From Lingula anatina (Eukaryota > Brachiopoda > Lingulata > Lingulida > Lingulidae), in assembly GCF_001039355.2 (NCBI RefSeq), contig NW_019774107.1:1-20313 (forward strand): 20,313 nt of DNA. The letters are read 5' to 3'. Made by a program: the position numbers and the translations under genes. Positions 10,830 through 18,839 of the stretch are shown in pieces; positions within the stretch are counted from its first letter, which is position 1; every line of letters begins with the position of its first letter. The notes under the pieces are model-generated. The model searched no databases. It was not told the origin of the DNA and saw only the letters and a program-made list of their open reading frames with translations.

Positions 10830-11945
10830 GTGAGGGCACCTAGATATCCTTGCAAAAAATAAGACTGCCCAGATATTTTTTGCAAAACTAGGGACTCTTT
10901 AGATATGTTTGTAGAAGTTAGAACTTAAGAGTCATTTTATTGTAGAGGTTGGGAGATTATGGAGAAATCATTGGAGAGGACTATGGAGACATTCTAACAC
11001 TTTGGAGAACATAGCCAAGAGGTAGGACATATAAGTATACATGGAAATTAAACTATCTACAGACATTTTCAAGTTTTGTTAGTATTGATTAAGCATGATA
11101 TATATTTATAACTTTTCCAATATTTATGTGGAGCGAATTGGGACTGAGTACAGATTGAAATAATACCATTGATCTGCATATATTTTTTTGTGAAGTTTTG
11201 TTAGCATTTAACTATTAGGGTTAGCCAAAAAACTCCTTTTTTATTACCTTGCATACATTTTTGGATAATATATAGATTTTCAGTTTTCACTGACTAAATT
11301 CCTTATCATTTACACAATTATCATAATTACGATTTTGGGGTTAAAAAATAGAAAATCAGTTTCTCCTCTACCTGAGCACCCATAAATATTGTTTCCACCA
11401 ATTCAGTGAAGCCAGTGATAACTTCAAAACCCTGCCTGCGATTTTTCTTCAAAGCATTAGTTCAGTAATTGTAAATCAGGCAAAATAAAGTCTTTGTTCA
11501 ATGATGCAATGTTATAAGGTGCTCATGGCTAAAACATTTAAACCAAAATAACAACAAAGGATAGAAAACCCATATACTTGTCATCACCTTTGCCAATCTT
11601 TCGTGAAAAAAAATCTTGTTCAGTAAAGGAGTCAGGCCCAATACAGATTGCTATCTCTACTCAAGACAAAGGGTTGTTAATTTGACATTAAACAATTTGA
11701 GATGCCCATGTTTAAATTATGCTTAGCAACTAGAAATATGAACAGTTATTTTGTATTTTTAAGGAGATTTTTATTGTCATTAACCAGCCCAAAGGTAGAT
11801 GCATTATTGAATATTTAGATGCAGGAAAAACCTCATTTTCAGTATCTGGATGATTATAAAGCCTTACATACTGTACATAACATTTACAATATGAATATTT
11901 TCTAATACCTCTTTGAACTGACCCATGTTCACAAGTACAGGTACA
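10830..11945. repeat. dispersed or segmental repeat, copy A (uninterrupted)
   Basis: This is the fullest copy of a non-coding unit that recurs at 18113-18838 (copy B), 18840-19630 (copy C) and, older, at 8295-8965. By eye, A and B differ by roughly 3% over the first 300 bases and by about one base over the next 400, while C differs more. A runs continuously through the point (10829/10830) where B meets the retrotransposon LTR. No domain or long frame is present. Confidence 0.9.
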
Positions 11946-12110
11946 GTACAAATTACAGGCCTACCCAACTACCAGACTCGGCACCTACGGATCCAGAATA
12001 AACCGGCATATCAGACCACACTATCCGTTTTCAAGGTGTGTGTCAGATCGCATTACAGAGAATCATACCCCATCACAAATTTTGTAAGCCTACCTGTCAT
12101 CTGGGTATTG
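11946..12110. other. unique flank between copy A and the truncated LTR
   Basis: After a short stretch still resembling the end of copy C (ACAAGTACA, ACAAATTA), the sequence becomes unique and richer in G and C, ending in CATCTGGGTATTG against the truncated 3' LTR. It could be remaining host flank or rearranged element sequence. No second copy exists in the window. Confidence 0.5.
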
Positions 12111-12204
12111 TGCTGTGAAATGAAAACTGTTCAGTGCAGGGTGTGGTACAGGCATGTGACGGTGCGGTTAGGTAGGTGCGGTGGCCTGTAACGTTATAAT
12201 TAGT

Positions 12205-12236
<32 letters not shown>

Positions 12237-12343
12237 AACAGAGAAAGAACGGAAAATGTACTTCGAATGAATAATAACTAAACAAAGAACAAACTCAAAA
12301 TAAAAAATAAATAAATAAAATAAAAATATCGCGGGCAGTTACA
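12111..12343 (-). repeat. 3' LTR, truncated
   Basis: It matches 17865-18112 almost base for base, from the terminal TGTAACTGCC (minus strand) as far as CACAGCA. There the match stops, just before the TATA box of the 5' copy. The R and U5 parts are missing, so this LTR could not supply a poly(A) signal. It contains an (AG)n run at 12205-12229. Confidence 0.88.
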
Positions 12344-12351
12344 CTCCCACC
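12344..12351 (-). promoter_or_regulatory. polypurine tract
   Basis: On the minus strand GGTGGGAG directly precedes the first TG of the 3' LTR. This is the expected place for the plus-strand primer of an LTR element and independently supports the LTR boundary at 12343. Confidence 0.65.
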
Positions 12352-12669
12352 AAAATCAAATTGATTTTAAGTAAATAAAGAAATTTAACTGCTATGTTAT
12401 GAATAAGCAATTACCACTAAATGTTGGATATGCTAGCAATTAGAAAAACAGTAAATTAAATGTAAATGAACCATTATATGATGTGCAAACAATTAAATAA
12501 ATTAAACAGTTACTGCTGGCTGTCGTTAATTGAAGCAATGTACGTTATACAAATAAACTTAATGAATCCAGTCTTTTAATGATATATAATCATTTTAAGC
12601 AATATATGTAGACTCGTTCCAATAGTGTCCATATATAATCAGAAATATATCACTGTCACTGCAATAAAG
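12352..12669 (-). other. 3' untranslated region of the retrotransposon
   Basis: About 320 AT-rich bases lie between the pol stop codon and the polypurine tract. No coding potential is evident and no env-like gene is present. Confidence 0.6.
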
Positions 12670-14505
12670 TCATTGTAGTAATGTCACTGTAATGTATGTA
12701 CACATGTAAACACTTAAATTTTCAACCAATAATACTAGTTTTTGTACATTTCGCTCAAGAATAGAAGATCCCAAAGTTCCAGAACAACCCGTTCTGACTT
12801 TAACTCTTCTCACAAGTCCATCATCGTCTGCATTGGCTTCCACTACTCGAGCCAGAGGCCACTGGTTTCGAGGAAGTTCTATATCTTTGATCAAAACAAC
12901 ATCTCCTTTCCGCATATTATGACGAGGTTCATGCCACTTCTGTCGCAGAGAAATTTGACTGATGTATTCCTTTTTCCACCTAGACCAAAACTGTTCTAGC
13001 AAATATTGGACGCGCTTTTGTAGAAAGAGATCTTCCCTGACGAAATTACCTGGAGGAGGAAACAGTATATCAGCCTTGGCGGTCAAAATGTGGTTTGGAG
13101 TGAGCGGTTCAAGGGTTTTCGGATCATTGATTTCACTCACTGTTAATGGTCGGCTATTGCCGATTGACATGACCTCGTAGAAAACAGTCCTGAGAGATGA
13201 ATCGTCCATTCTACCTGGGCACAATTGAAGCACGGAATTAAGAATTTCCCTCACAGTTCTTATTTGCCTCTCCCACACTCCTCCAGTGTGGCTTGCATGG
13301 GGCGCATTAAGAATGAATTTACATTGTCTTTTGGTTAGAAACGTTGCTAACTTGTTGCTGTCCACTCGATGTTGAAATTCGTTAATCGCACCAATGAAGT
13401 TGGAACCTTGGTCTGAACAGATCTGTCTAACAGCACCACGAGTCACAATGAAACACCGTAAAGCTTTGATGAAAGAATCAGTTGACATATCATCTAACAA
13501 CTCGATGTGGATTGCACGTGAACACATACAAGTTATCAAAAGTCCATACCTTTTCATTTCTTTGCGTCCCTGCTTAACGAGAAAAGGCTCAAAACAGTCT
13601 ATACCGCAGTAGGTGAAGGGTGGCGTTGGTTCTACGCGATCTTTGGGTAAATCTGCTATTTTCTGGGACTCGGTCAGTCTCCTCAATTTTCTGCAAGTAA
13701 CACACTGACCAATGAATTTTGCGATGACCTTGCTGCCACCTACAATCCAAAAACCAAGGGAATGAAGCTTGTTGAGAGTCATACCTCTGCCCTGGTGTTG
13801 GGAGTCCGTGTGAGCATAATCAAGAATCAGTCGCTTGACATGACGATTCTTTGGTAGGATGGCTTGATGTTTGAATGGCGTTGGAAAAGCTGCTTTCCGT
13901 AATCGGCCGCCGTCTCGAAGAAGATCATCTTCAAGAACCAGATCTAGGGGGTAAAGCTGGTGCGTCTTAAGTAACGTGGTAGCTGCATCGAGGGCACTGA
14001 ATGTGTCTGGAAATGCCTCGCGTTGGGTAAGCATAACAATAGGTTTTTCTGCCTTTCTTCTTTCTTCAATTGTCAGAGGCTGTGTTCCATTTACACCATT
14101 TGCAATTCGTTGGATCCTCCCCATCTCAGACACGGTTTTCCACGAACAAGAGAATCTCGTGAAGAGGTCAAGGATATTTGGCATTGTAGACGTAACTGCC
14201 GTACACAATGAAAAGGCTCTCACCTCTGGATCCACCAATTGTAGTTCTGTAGTGACACGTTCCAGTTTCACCTGCCGTTGCCAAGGAAAGGAGGGTCCAG
14301 TCAACCATGAAGATTTGGAGATTTCGGCAAGGCTGCTTTTGTCATGAGCGAAGTCCTTTTTTATTACTCTGATGACCTCTTTTGAAGAACACTGAGGTAA
14401 AACTTTGTTGGCTGTACGATGAGCAATGACAACGTTGACATTGGCACTTGGAGGAGTAGAGTATCCCACCACGCTCCAACCAAGCAGAGTCTGGACTGCA
14501 AAGGG
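12670..14505 (-). CDS. BEL/Pao pol remnant: integrase and DUF5641, RT/RNase H deleted
   Basis: About 611 codons are open from 14505, with no ATG at the front because this is the pol interior. Counting from the GTG at 14472, residues 1-46 are the linker after the protease (VVGYS...HRTANK). Then, at about 47-50, the reading jumps to the post-RNase H segment (SSWLTGP at 54-60). The reverse transcriptase and RNase H normally lying between, several hundred residues, are absent with the frame kept. The integrase zinc-binding segment has H221, H226, C257 and C260. The catalytic core has D292 (GIDCFEP), D354 (SDQGSNF) and E401 (VWERQIR). DUF5641 spans about 487-582 (FWSRWKKEYI, GDVVLIKD, RNQWPLARV). 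Integrase would insert element cDNA into chromosomes; here it looks structurally complete but is cut off from gag by a stop and a frameshift. Confidence 0.92.
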   Translation of the reverse strand, partial: PFAVQTLLGWSVVGYSTPPSANVNVVIAHRTANKVLPQCSSKEVIRVIKKDFAHDKSSLAEISKSSWLTGPSFPWQRQVKLERVTTELQLVDPEVRAFSLCTAVTSTMPNILDLFTRFSCSWKTVSEMGRIQRIANGVNGTQPLTIEERRKAEKPIVMLTQREAFPDTFSALDAATTLLKTHQLYPLDLVLEDDLLRDGGRLRKAAFPTPFKHQAILPKNRHVKRLILDYAHTDSQHQGRGMTLNKLHSLGFWIVGGSKVIAKFIGQCVTCRKLRRLTESQKIADLPKDRVEPTPPFTYCGIDCFEPFLVKQGRKEMKRYGLLITCMCSRAIHIELLDDMSTDSFIKALRCFIVTRGAVRQICSDQGSNFIGAINEFQHRVDSNKLATFLTKRQCKFILNAPHASHTGGVWERQIRTVREILNSVLQLCPGRMDDSSLRTVFYEVMSIGNSRPLTVSEINDPKTLEPLTPNHILTAKADILFPPPGNFVREDLFLQKRVQYLLEQFWSRWKKEYISQISLRQKWHEPRHNMRKGDVVLIKDIELPRNQWPLARVVEANADDDGLVRRVKVRTGCSGTLGSSILERNVQKLVLLVENLSVYMCTYITVTLLQ

Positions 14506-14873
14506 CTATTTTCTTTTCCAATTAACACCTTTCTTTGAGCAAGAGCCATCGGACAGTTGTACCCAATCAAAAGGCCTACCTCACATGACTGTAGGGGTGG
14601 TAACTCGGCAGTAAGTTGTTGTAAATGTGGCCACTTACTAACTGTTTCCGTCACTGCAATGTGAGATCGATTTGCTGGTATGAAATCTCTCGTGAAACAT
14701 GCATTGATGGTTACAATTTCAGATGAAATGAAGGCTCTTACTTGTAAACTGGAAATCCAGGAACTGTTAATAACTGTGTTTGAGGCGGTCATTGTTGACA
14801 ACGATAAACGTGCGGGCTGTCCGGTAATCTGCAATGCTGTAGCCGTCTCTTGTAGAATAAAAGAAGTGTCGCT
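14505..14873 (-). pseudogene. BEL/Pao aspartic protease region, separated by a stop and a frameshift
   Basis: This continues the gag frame directly after the TAA at 14874-14876. It reads SDTSFIL, then a DUF1758-type segment with STMTASN, FTRDFIPANR, SKWPHL and CEVGLLIGYNCP. Recognisable protease/pol sequence in this frame ends near 14505, and the integrase-containing frame opens just there (bounded by a TAG at 14506-14508), which marks a one-base-scale frameshift. The frame itself runs on to a stop at 14364, but that tail is out-of-frame translation. In an intact element gag, protease and pol of this family are usually one long frame, so both breaks are lesions unless the stop is used for readthrough. 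Confidence 0.85.
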
Positions 14874-16208
14874 TTATGTGTCCAGGAGAGCATACGTAAG
14901 GATTTCCTTTGACGGATTTTCTCTACTGGAAACCCACACTGGAACTATCATGGATGTGCTGTCATCTTTACCTTGGTCAATCTGGAGAGAATTTGCTACC
15001 TGGTACTCTGCTGGCGGATGTGGACGCGCTAACTTAAAGTTGTCATCATGTAAACACGTGGGATGTCTTCCCTGGCATTTTTTGCATCTTAGTTTCCTTT
15101 TACAAGTGTTGTTGTGATGGACATGATGTAAACACCCGTAACATAGATTGTTCTCACGAATAAAAGTGCGTTTGTGATCAAGTGTCAGAGATCGAAAATT
15201 TTCACACTGTGAAATGAAATGTCCTTTCTGACAGTAACTGCAAACATACACAGGTGGACTGGAAGTAGTGGTAAGAACGTTGGCATTACCTTTGACCTTG
15301 TGAGCCGCAGCATTCGTCGTAGCATTGAGGGCGTGTATTGACGAAATCGGGTTGCAGGCAATTCTGGCTTCCTTGGTCACAAACTCCACAAACATCTGAA
15401 AAGGAGGGTATTCACCTGTAATGTCAATACACTGCGTCACTTCACGGTTCCACCTCACTGTCACCCACTCTGGCAGTTTGGCAATGAGCTTCTGGTTTTC
15501 TGTACAATCGTTTAAAATGCGCAGATTAGGCATGTGTGGAATTGCATCATGACAGGCTTGCAGAAAGTCACCAAAGTCCCTCAGAGCTACAGGGTCGTTG
15601 GGCGGGATCTTAGGCCACGTGTCTAGCTCGTCTCGGAAGGCTTTCTGTACTAGGAAGGGGTGTCCGTAACGTTCATCCAGAATTTTCCATGCGCTGTGAA
15701 ATGTAGAAGGGCTGTTACTGTAGAAAAACCCTTCGAGTGCTTTACGTGCTGGATATCCCACATACCTCTTTAAGTAGAAGATCCTTTCTTCAGAGGGTAT
15801 ACCTTTGCGTTCTATGAGCATCTGAAAGGAGGTCTTCCATTCTAAATACTGTAGTGGATCTCCAGTAAAAACGCTGGGTTCTGGAATCGGTAGTCTGTTG
15901 AGGTTCATGGAATCGGTCAGAGCTTTATCTAAAGTGTTCATATCTTGTAGCGACGTCGCAGGTGTAGCAGCGCTTGCATTCTGTGTAGTGTTAACGTGAC
16001 TCCCACCATCGCCAGACTCGGCCTGATCTTGACTCTCAGTTGTAGCGGAATCACCGGTAGAGCGTTTGGCACTGGTCAACTGCGCTATTTCACGTTTTCT
16101 TGCTTCTAAATATTCTGCCATTCTTTTTGTCACTTTCTGTTTTCGTTGAGTCCGTCTTACGCTTTCCTCTGCCCCACTGTCTGCTCTGTCACTTTCATGT
16201 TTGTCCAT
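14874..16208 (-). CDS. BEL/Pao gag (DUF1759, zinc knuckles) with the start of protease
   Basis: The frame gives 444 residues from the ATG at 16206-16208; an upstream GTG at 16217 is in frame but a less likely start. Residues 1-90 are charged and Ser/Thr-rich with a basic patch (RRTQRKQKVTKR, 19-30), probably helical. DUF1759 spans about 105-285 (VFTGDPLQYLEWKTSF, FYLKRYVGYPARKALEG, WKILDERYG, LIAKLPEW). A CX2CX3HX4C knuckle is at C323-C326-H330-C335, followed by the BEL-type Cys/His cluster at 356-386 (CYGCLHH, CKKCQGRH). The last residues, YALLDT, hold the presumed protease Asp at 443, and the next codon is TAA. The product would package element RNA into particles. As it stands, it ends at the protease active site. 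Confidence 0.9.
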   Translation of the reverse strand: MDKHESDRADSGAEESVRRTQRKQKVTKRMAEYLEARKREIAQLTSAKRSTGDSATTESQDQAESGDGGSHVNTTQNASAATPATSLQDMNTLDKALTDSMNLNRLPIPEPSVFTGDPLQYLEWKTSFQMLIERKGIPSEERIFYLKRYVGYPARKALEGFFYSNSPSTFHSAWKILDERYGHPFLVQKAFRDELDTWPKIPPNDPVALRDFGDFLQACHDAIPHMPNLRILNDCTENQKLIAKLPEWVTVRWNREVTQCIDITGEYPPFQMFVEFVTKEARIACNPISSIHALNATTNAAAHKVKGNANVLTTTSSPPVYVCSYCQKGHFISQCENFRSLTLDHKRTFIRENNLCYGCLHHVHHNNTCKRKLRCKKCQGRHPTCLHDDNFKLARPHPPAEYQVANSLQIDQGKDDSTSMIVPVWVSSRENPSKEILTYALLDT

Positions 16209-16234
16209 GAACACCACTTGTCCGTTGAATAACT

Positions 16235-17365
16235 ACGGGGAGGGAGATTGCACCGTTGATCCCCATGGGAGGAGAGACTGCACCGTTGATCCCCACGGGA
16301 GGAGAGATTGCACCGCTGGCCCCCACGGGAGGAGAGACTGCAACGTTGGCCCCCACGGGAGGAGAGACTGCACCGTTGATCCCCACGGGAGGAGAGATTG
16401 CACCGCTGGCCCCCACGGGAGGAAAGACTGCACCGCTGGCCCCCACGGGAGGAGAGACTGCACCGCTGGCCCCCACGGGAGGAGAGACTGCACCGTTGGC
16501 CCCCACGGGAGGAGAGATTGCACCGCTGGCCCCCACGGGAGGAAAGACTGCACCGCTGGCCCCCACGGGAGGAGAGACTGCACCGCTGGCCCCCACGGGA
16601 GGAGAGACTGCACCGTTGGCCCCCACGGGAGGAGAGACTGCACCGTTGGTCCCCACGGGAGGAGAGATTGCACCGCTGGCCCCCACGGGAGGAAAGACTG
16701 CACCGCTGGCCCCCACGGGAGGAGAGACTGCACCGTTGATCCCCACGGGAGGAGAGATTGCACCGCTGGCCCCCACGGGAGGAAAGACTGCACCGCTGGC
16801 CCCCACGGGAGGAGAGACTGCACCGTTGATCCCCACGGGAGGAGAGATTGCACCGCTGGCCCCCACGGGAGGAAAGACTGCACCGCTGGCCCCCACGGGA
16901 GGAGAGACTGCACCGTTGATCCCCACGGGAGGAGAGATTGCACCGCTGGCCCCCACGGGAGGAAAGACTGCACCGCTGGCCCCCACGGGAGGAGAGACTG
17001 CACCGTTGATCCCCACGGGAGGAGAGATTGCACCGCTGGCCCCCACGGGAGGAAAGACTGCACCGCTGGCCCCCACGGGAGGAGAGACTGCACCGTTGAT
17101 CCCCACGGGAGGAGAGATTGCACCGCTGGCCCCCACGGGAGGAAAGACTGCACCGCTGGCCCCCACGGGAGGAGAGACTGCACCGCTGGCCCCCACGGGA
17201 GGAGAGACTGCACCGTTGGCCCCCACGGGAGGAGAGGCTGCACCGTTGGCCCCCACGGGAGGAGAGGCTGCACCGTTGGCCCCCACGGGAAGAGAGGCTG
17301 CACCGTTGGCCCCCACGGGAAGAGAGGCTGCACCGTTGGTCCCCACGGGAAGAGAGACTCCACCG
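16235..17365. repeat. 30-bp minisatellite, 36 full units plus partial ends
   Basis: Units start at 16261 and every 30 bases after it up to 17311, with a partial unit at each end. On the plus strand each reads CCCCACGGGAGGAGAGA, then CTGCACCG, then TTGAT, TTGGC or CTGGC. There is no insertion or deletion over 1,080 bases; variation is confined to a few positions. Variants form higher-order repeats: five perfect 90-bp blocks (16651-17100), and three identical 120-bp blocks (16381-16500, 16501-16620, 17101-17220). Neither the unit nor its reverse complement carries a stop in any frame, so long frames run through in all six; these are not genes. The array fills the retrotransposon leader between the 5' LTR and gag. 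Confidence 0.97.
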
Positions 17366-17425
17366 GAGATAAGTTTTACTGTAGCTGCACTCAGTCAAAT
17401 AAAGGAAGTCTCTAACTGGTTGAAT

Positions 17426-17431
17426 TTTATT
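17426..17431 (-). promoter_or_regulatory. AATAAA poly(A) signal in the 5' LTR
   Basis: AATAAA on the minus strand lies about 46 bases before the inferred LTR end and downstream of the TATA box, where the R region should end. It is missing from the truncated 3' LTR. Confidence 0.55.
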
Positions 17432-17583
17432 GAATTCAAACGTAAAACTGAAAGAAAATAAAATAAAACAAAATAAATAACAGAACAAAAATTGTAGCGA
17501 AAAATACTGAAAACAAATTTAAATACAAAATAACCTAAAAATTGATAACAAATTTACACGAAGTACATACGAAAGTGTAAGAG

Positions 17584-17799
17584 AAAGGATAGACGGAAAC
17601 GTTGCAAAGACCCAAAGCCGGAGAAGTTTACGTTACTTTAGCGTTGAAATAATTTACCTTACCCCCGACCAAGTGTGCTAATATCGTTATAAAAGGATAG
17701 ATAGAAACGTTGAAATACCCAAAGCCAGAGAAGTTTACGTTATCGTTGAAATAATTACCTTTTCCTCCGACTGGGTGTGCTAAAATGGTGTCGTTAGAG
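17584..17799. repeat. tandem duplication (about 108 bp x 2) inside the 5' LTR
   Basis: Copies 17584-17691 and 17692-17799 share AAAGGATAGA, GAAACGTTG, ACCCAAAGCC, GAGAAGTTTACGTTA, CGTTGAAATAATT, TACCTT and GTGTGCTAA. They differ by substitutions and a few indels. The duplication lies downstream of the TATA box in the transcribed part of the LTR. Confidence 0.9.
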
Positions 17800-17856
17800 T
17801 ATCCGTACCGTTCTGTGTAAGAAAGTGAAGTGAGCAAAAAGAAATAGGGAGGAGGC

Positions 17857-17864
17857 CTTATATA
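17857..17864 (-). promoter_or_regulatory. TATA box of the retrotransposon
   Basis: TATATAAG on the minus strand lies about 250 bases into the 5' LTR, at a normal place for an LTR promoter. The homology to the 3' LTR ends immediately before it. Confidence 0.5.
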
Positions 17865-18112
17865 TGCTGTGAAATGAAAACTGTTCAGTGCAGGGTGTGG
17901 TACAGGCATGTGACGGTGCGGTTAGGTAGGTGCGGTGGCCTGTAACGTTATAATTAGTAGAGAGTGAGAGAGAGAGACAGAGAGAGAAAGAGAAGAGAAA
18001 GCAGAGAAAGAACGGAAAATGTACTTTGAATGAAGAATAACTAAACAAAGAACAAACTCAAAATAAAAAATAAAAATAAATAAATAAAATAAAAATATCG
18101 CGGGCAGTTACA

Positions 18113-18838
18113 GTGAGGGCATCCTAGATATCCTTGCAAAAAATAAGACTGCCCAGATATTTTTTACAAATTTAGGGACTCTTTAGATATGTTTGTAGAA
18201 GTTAGAACTTAAGAGTCATTTTATTGTAAAGGTTGGGAAATTATGGAGAAATCATTGGAGAGGACTATGGAGATATTCTAACACTTTGGTGAACATAGCC
18301 AAGAGGTAGGACATATAAGTATACATGGAAATTAAACTATCAACAGACATTTTCAAGTTTTGTTAGTATTGATTAAGCATGATATATATTTATAACTTTT
18401 CCAATATTTATGTGGAGTGAATTGGGACTGAGTACAGATTGAAATAATACCATTGATCTGCATATATTTTTTTGTGAAGTTTTGTTAGCATTTAACTATT
18501 AGGGTTAGCCAAAAAACTCCTTTTTTATTACCTTGCATACATTTTTGGATAATATATAGATTTTCAGTTTTCACTGACTAAATTCCTTATCATTTACACA
18601 ATTATCATAATTACGATTTTGGGGTTAAAAAATAGAAAATCAGTTTCTCCTTTACCTGAGCACCCATAAATATTGTTTCCACCAATTCAGTGAAGCCAGT
18701 GATAACTTCAAAACCCTGCCTGCGATTTTTCTTCAAAGCATTAGTTCAGTAATTGTAAATCAGGCAAAATAAAGTCTTTGTTCAATGATGCAATGTTATA
18801 AGGTGCTCATGGCTAAAACATTTAAACCAAAATAACAA
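18113..18838. repeat. segmental repeat, copy B, abutting the 5' LTR
   Basis: It begins at the first base after the LTR (GTGAGGGCAT) and matches copy A from 10830 to about 11552, nearly identically over the last 400 bases. It stops at the N at 18839 and does not reach the natural end seen in A. Confidence 0.92.
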
Positions 18839-18839
18839 N
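18839..18839. other. single ambiguous base (N) joining copies B and C
   Basis: Before the N the sequence corresponds to copy A position about 11552; after it, to about 11153. The order steps back by roughly 400 bases, so the N joins two overlapping copies. This may be a scaffold join and not real tandem order. Confidence 0.8.

Larger units (their letters stand above)
12111..18112 (-). mobile_element. BEL/Pao LTR retrotransposon, defective
   Basis: In the minus-strand direction the element has a 5' LTR (17380-18112), a minisatellite leader (16235-17365), gag (16208-14874), an interrupted protease (14873-14505), a pol remnant with integrase and DUF5641 (14505-12670), a 3' untranslated stretch, a polypurine tract (12344-12351) and a truncated 3' LTR (12111-12343). 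DUF1759, the BEL-type paired knuckles, the DUF1758-like protease and the C-terminal DUF5641 identify the BEL/Pao superfamily. Defects are one stop beside the protease Asp, one frameshift, complete loss of RT and RNase H, and a 3' LTR cut from about 733 to 233 bp. The shared LTR part shows only about three substitutions besides microsatellite length changes, so insertion looks recent. A 5-bp target duplication cannot be seen because the left end is truncated. Confidence 0.93.
17380..18112 (-). repeat. 5' LTR of the BEL/Pao element (about 733 bp)
   Basis: On the minus strand it starts TGTAACTGCC at 18112 and ends GCTACA at 17380, so the ends form near-perfect TGTAAC/GCTACA inverted termini. Bases 17865-18112 match the truncated 3' LTR. 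The rest, defined by internal signals, carries a TATA box (17857-17864) and AATAAA (17426-17431). It also contains a tandem duplication (17584-17691 and 17692-17799). The inner end at 17380 is inferred from terminus symmetry, since the other LTR lacks this part. No convincing tRNA primer-binding site could be picked out in 17361-17379. Confidence 0.75.

Noticed and set aside
12097-12285. Small minus-strand frames in both LTRs with nearly the same translation (also 17794-18048).
   Set aside because: They are similar because the LTRs are duplicates; low-complexity Leu/Ser runs come from the (AG)n tract.
12111-12343. LTR length of 233-248 bp for both ends.
   Set aside because: The shared segment lacks R and U5. 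TATA and AATAAA signals plus TGTAAC/GCTACA ends place the 5' LTR end near 17380, so the left copy is better read as truncated.
12742-15117. Plus-strand open frames opposite the retrotransposon genes (for example 13976-14347 and 14680-15117).
   Set aside because: They are shadows of the minus-strand gag-pol frames, which carry clear domains.
16235-17365. CRISPR array, because of regular 30-bp periodicity.
   Set aside because: There are no spacers: units are directly contiguous and nearly identical, in a eukaryotic retrotransposon.
16157-17488. Six overlapping long open frames of about 380-440 residues across the minisatellite, some collagen- or proline-rich in appearance.
   Set aside because: A 30-bp unit without stops in either strand opens every frame automatically; there is no independent coding evidence.
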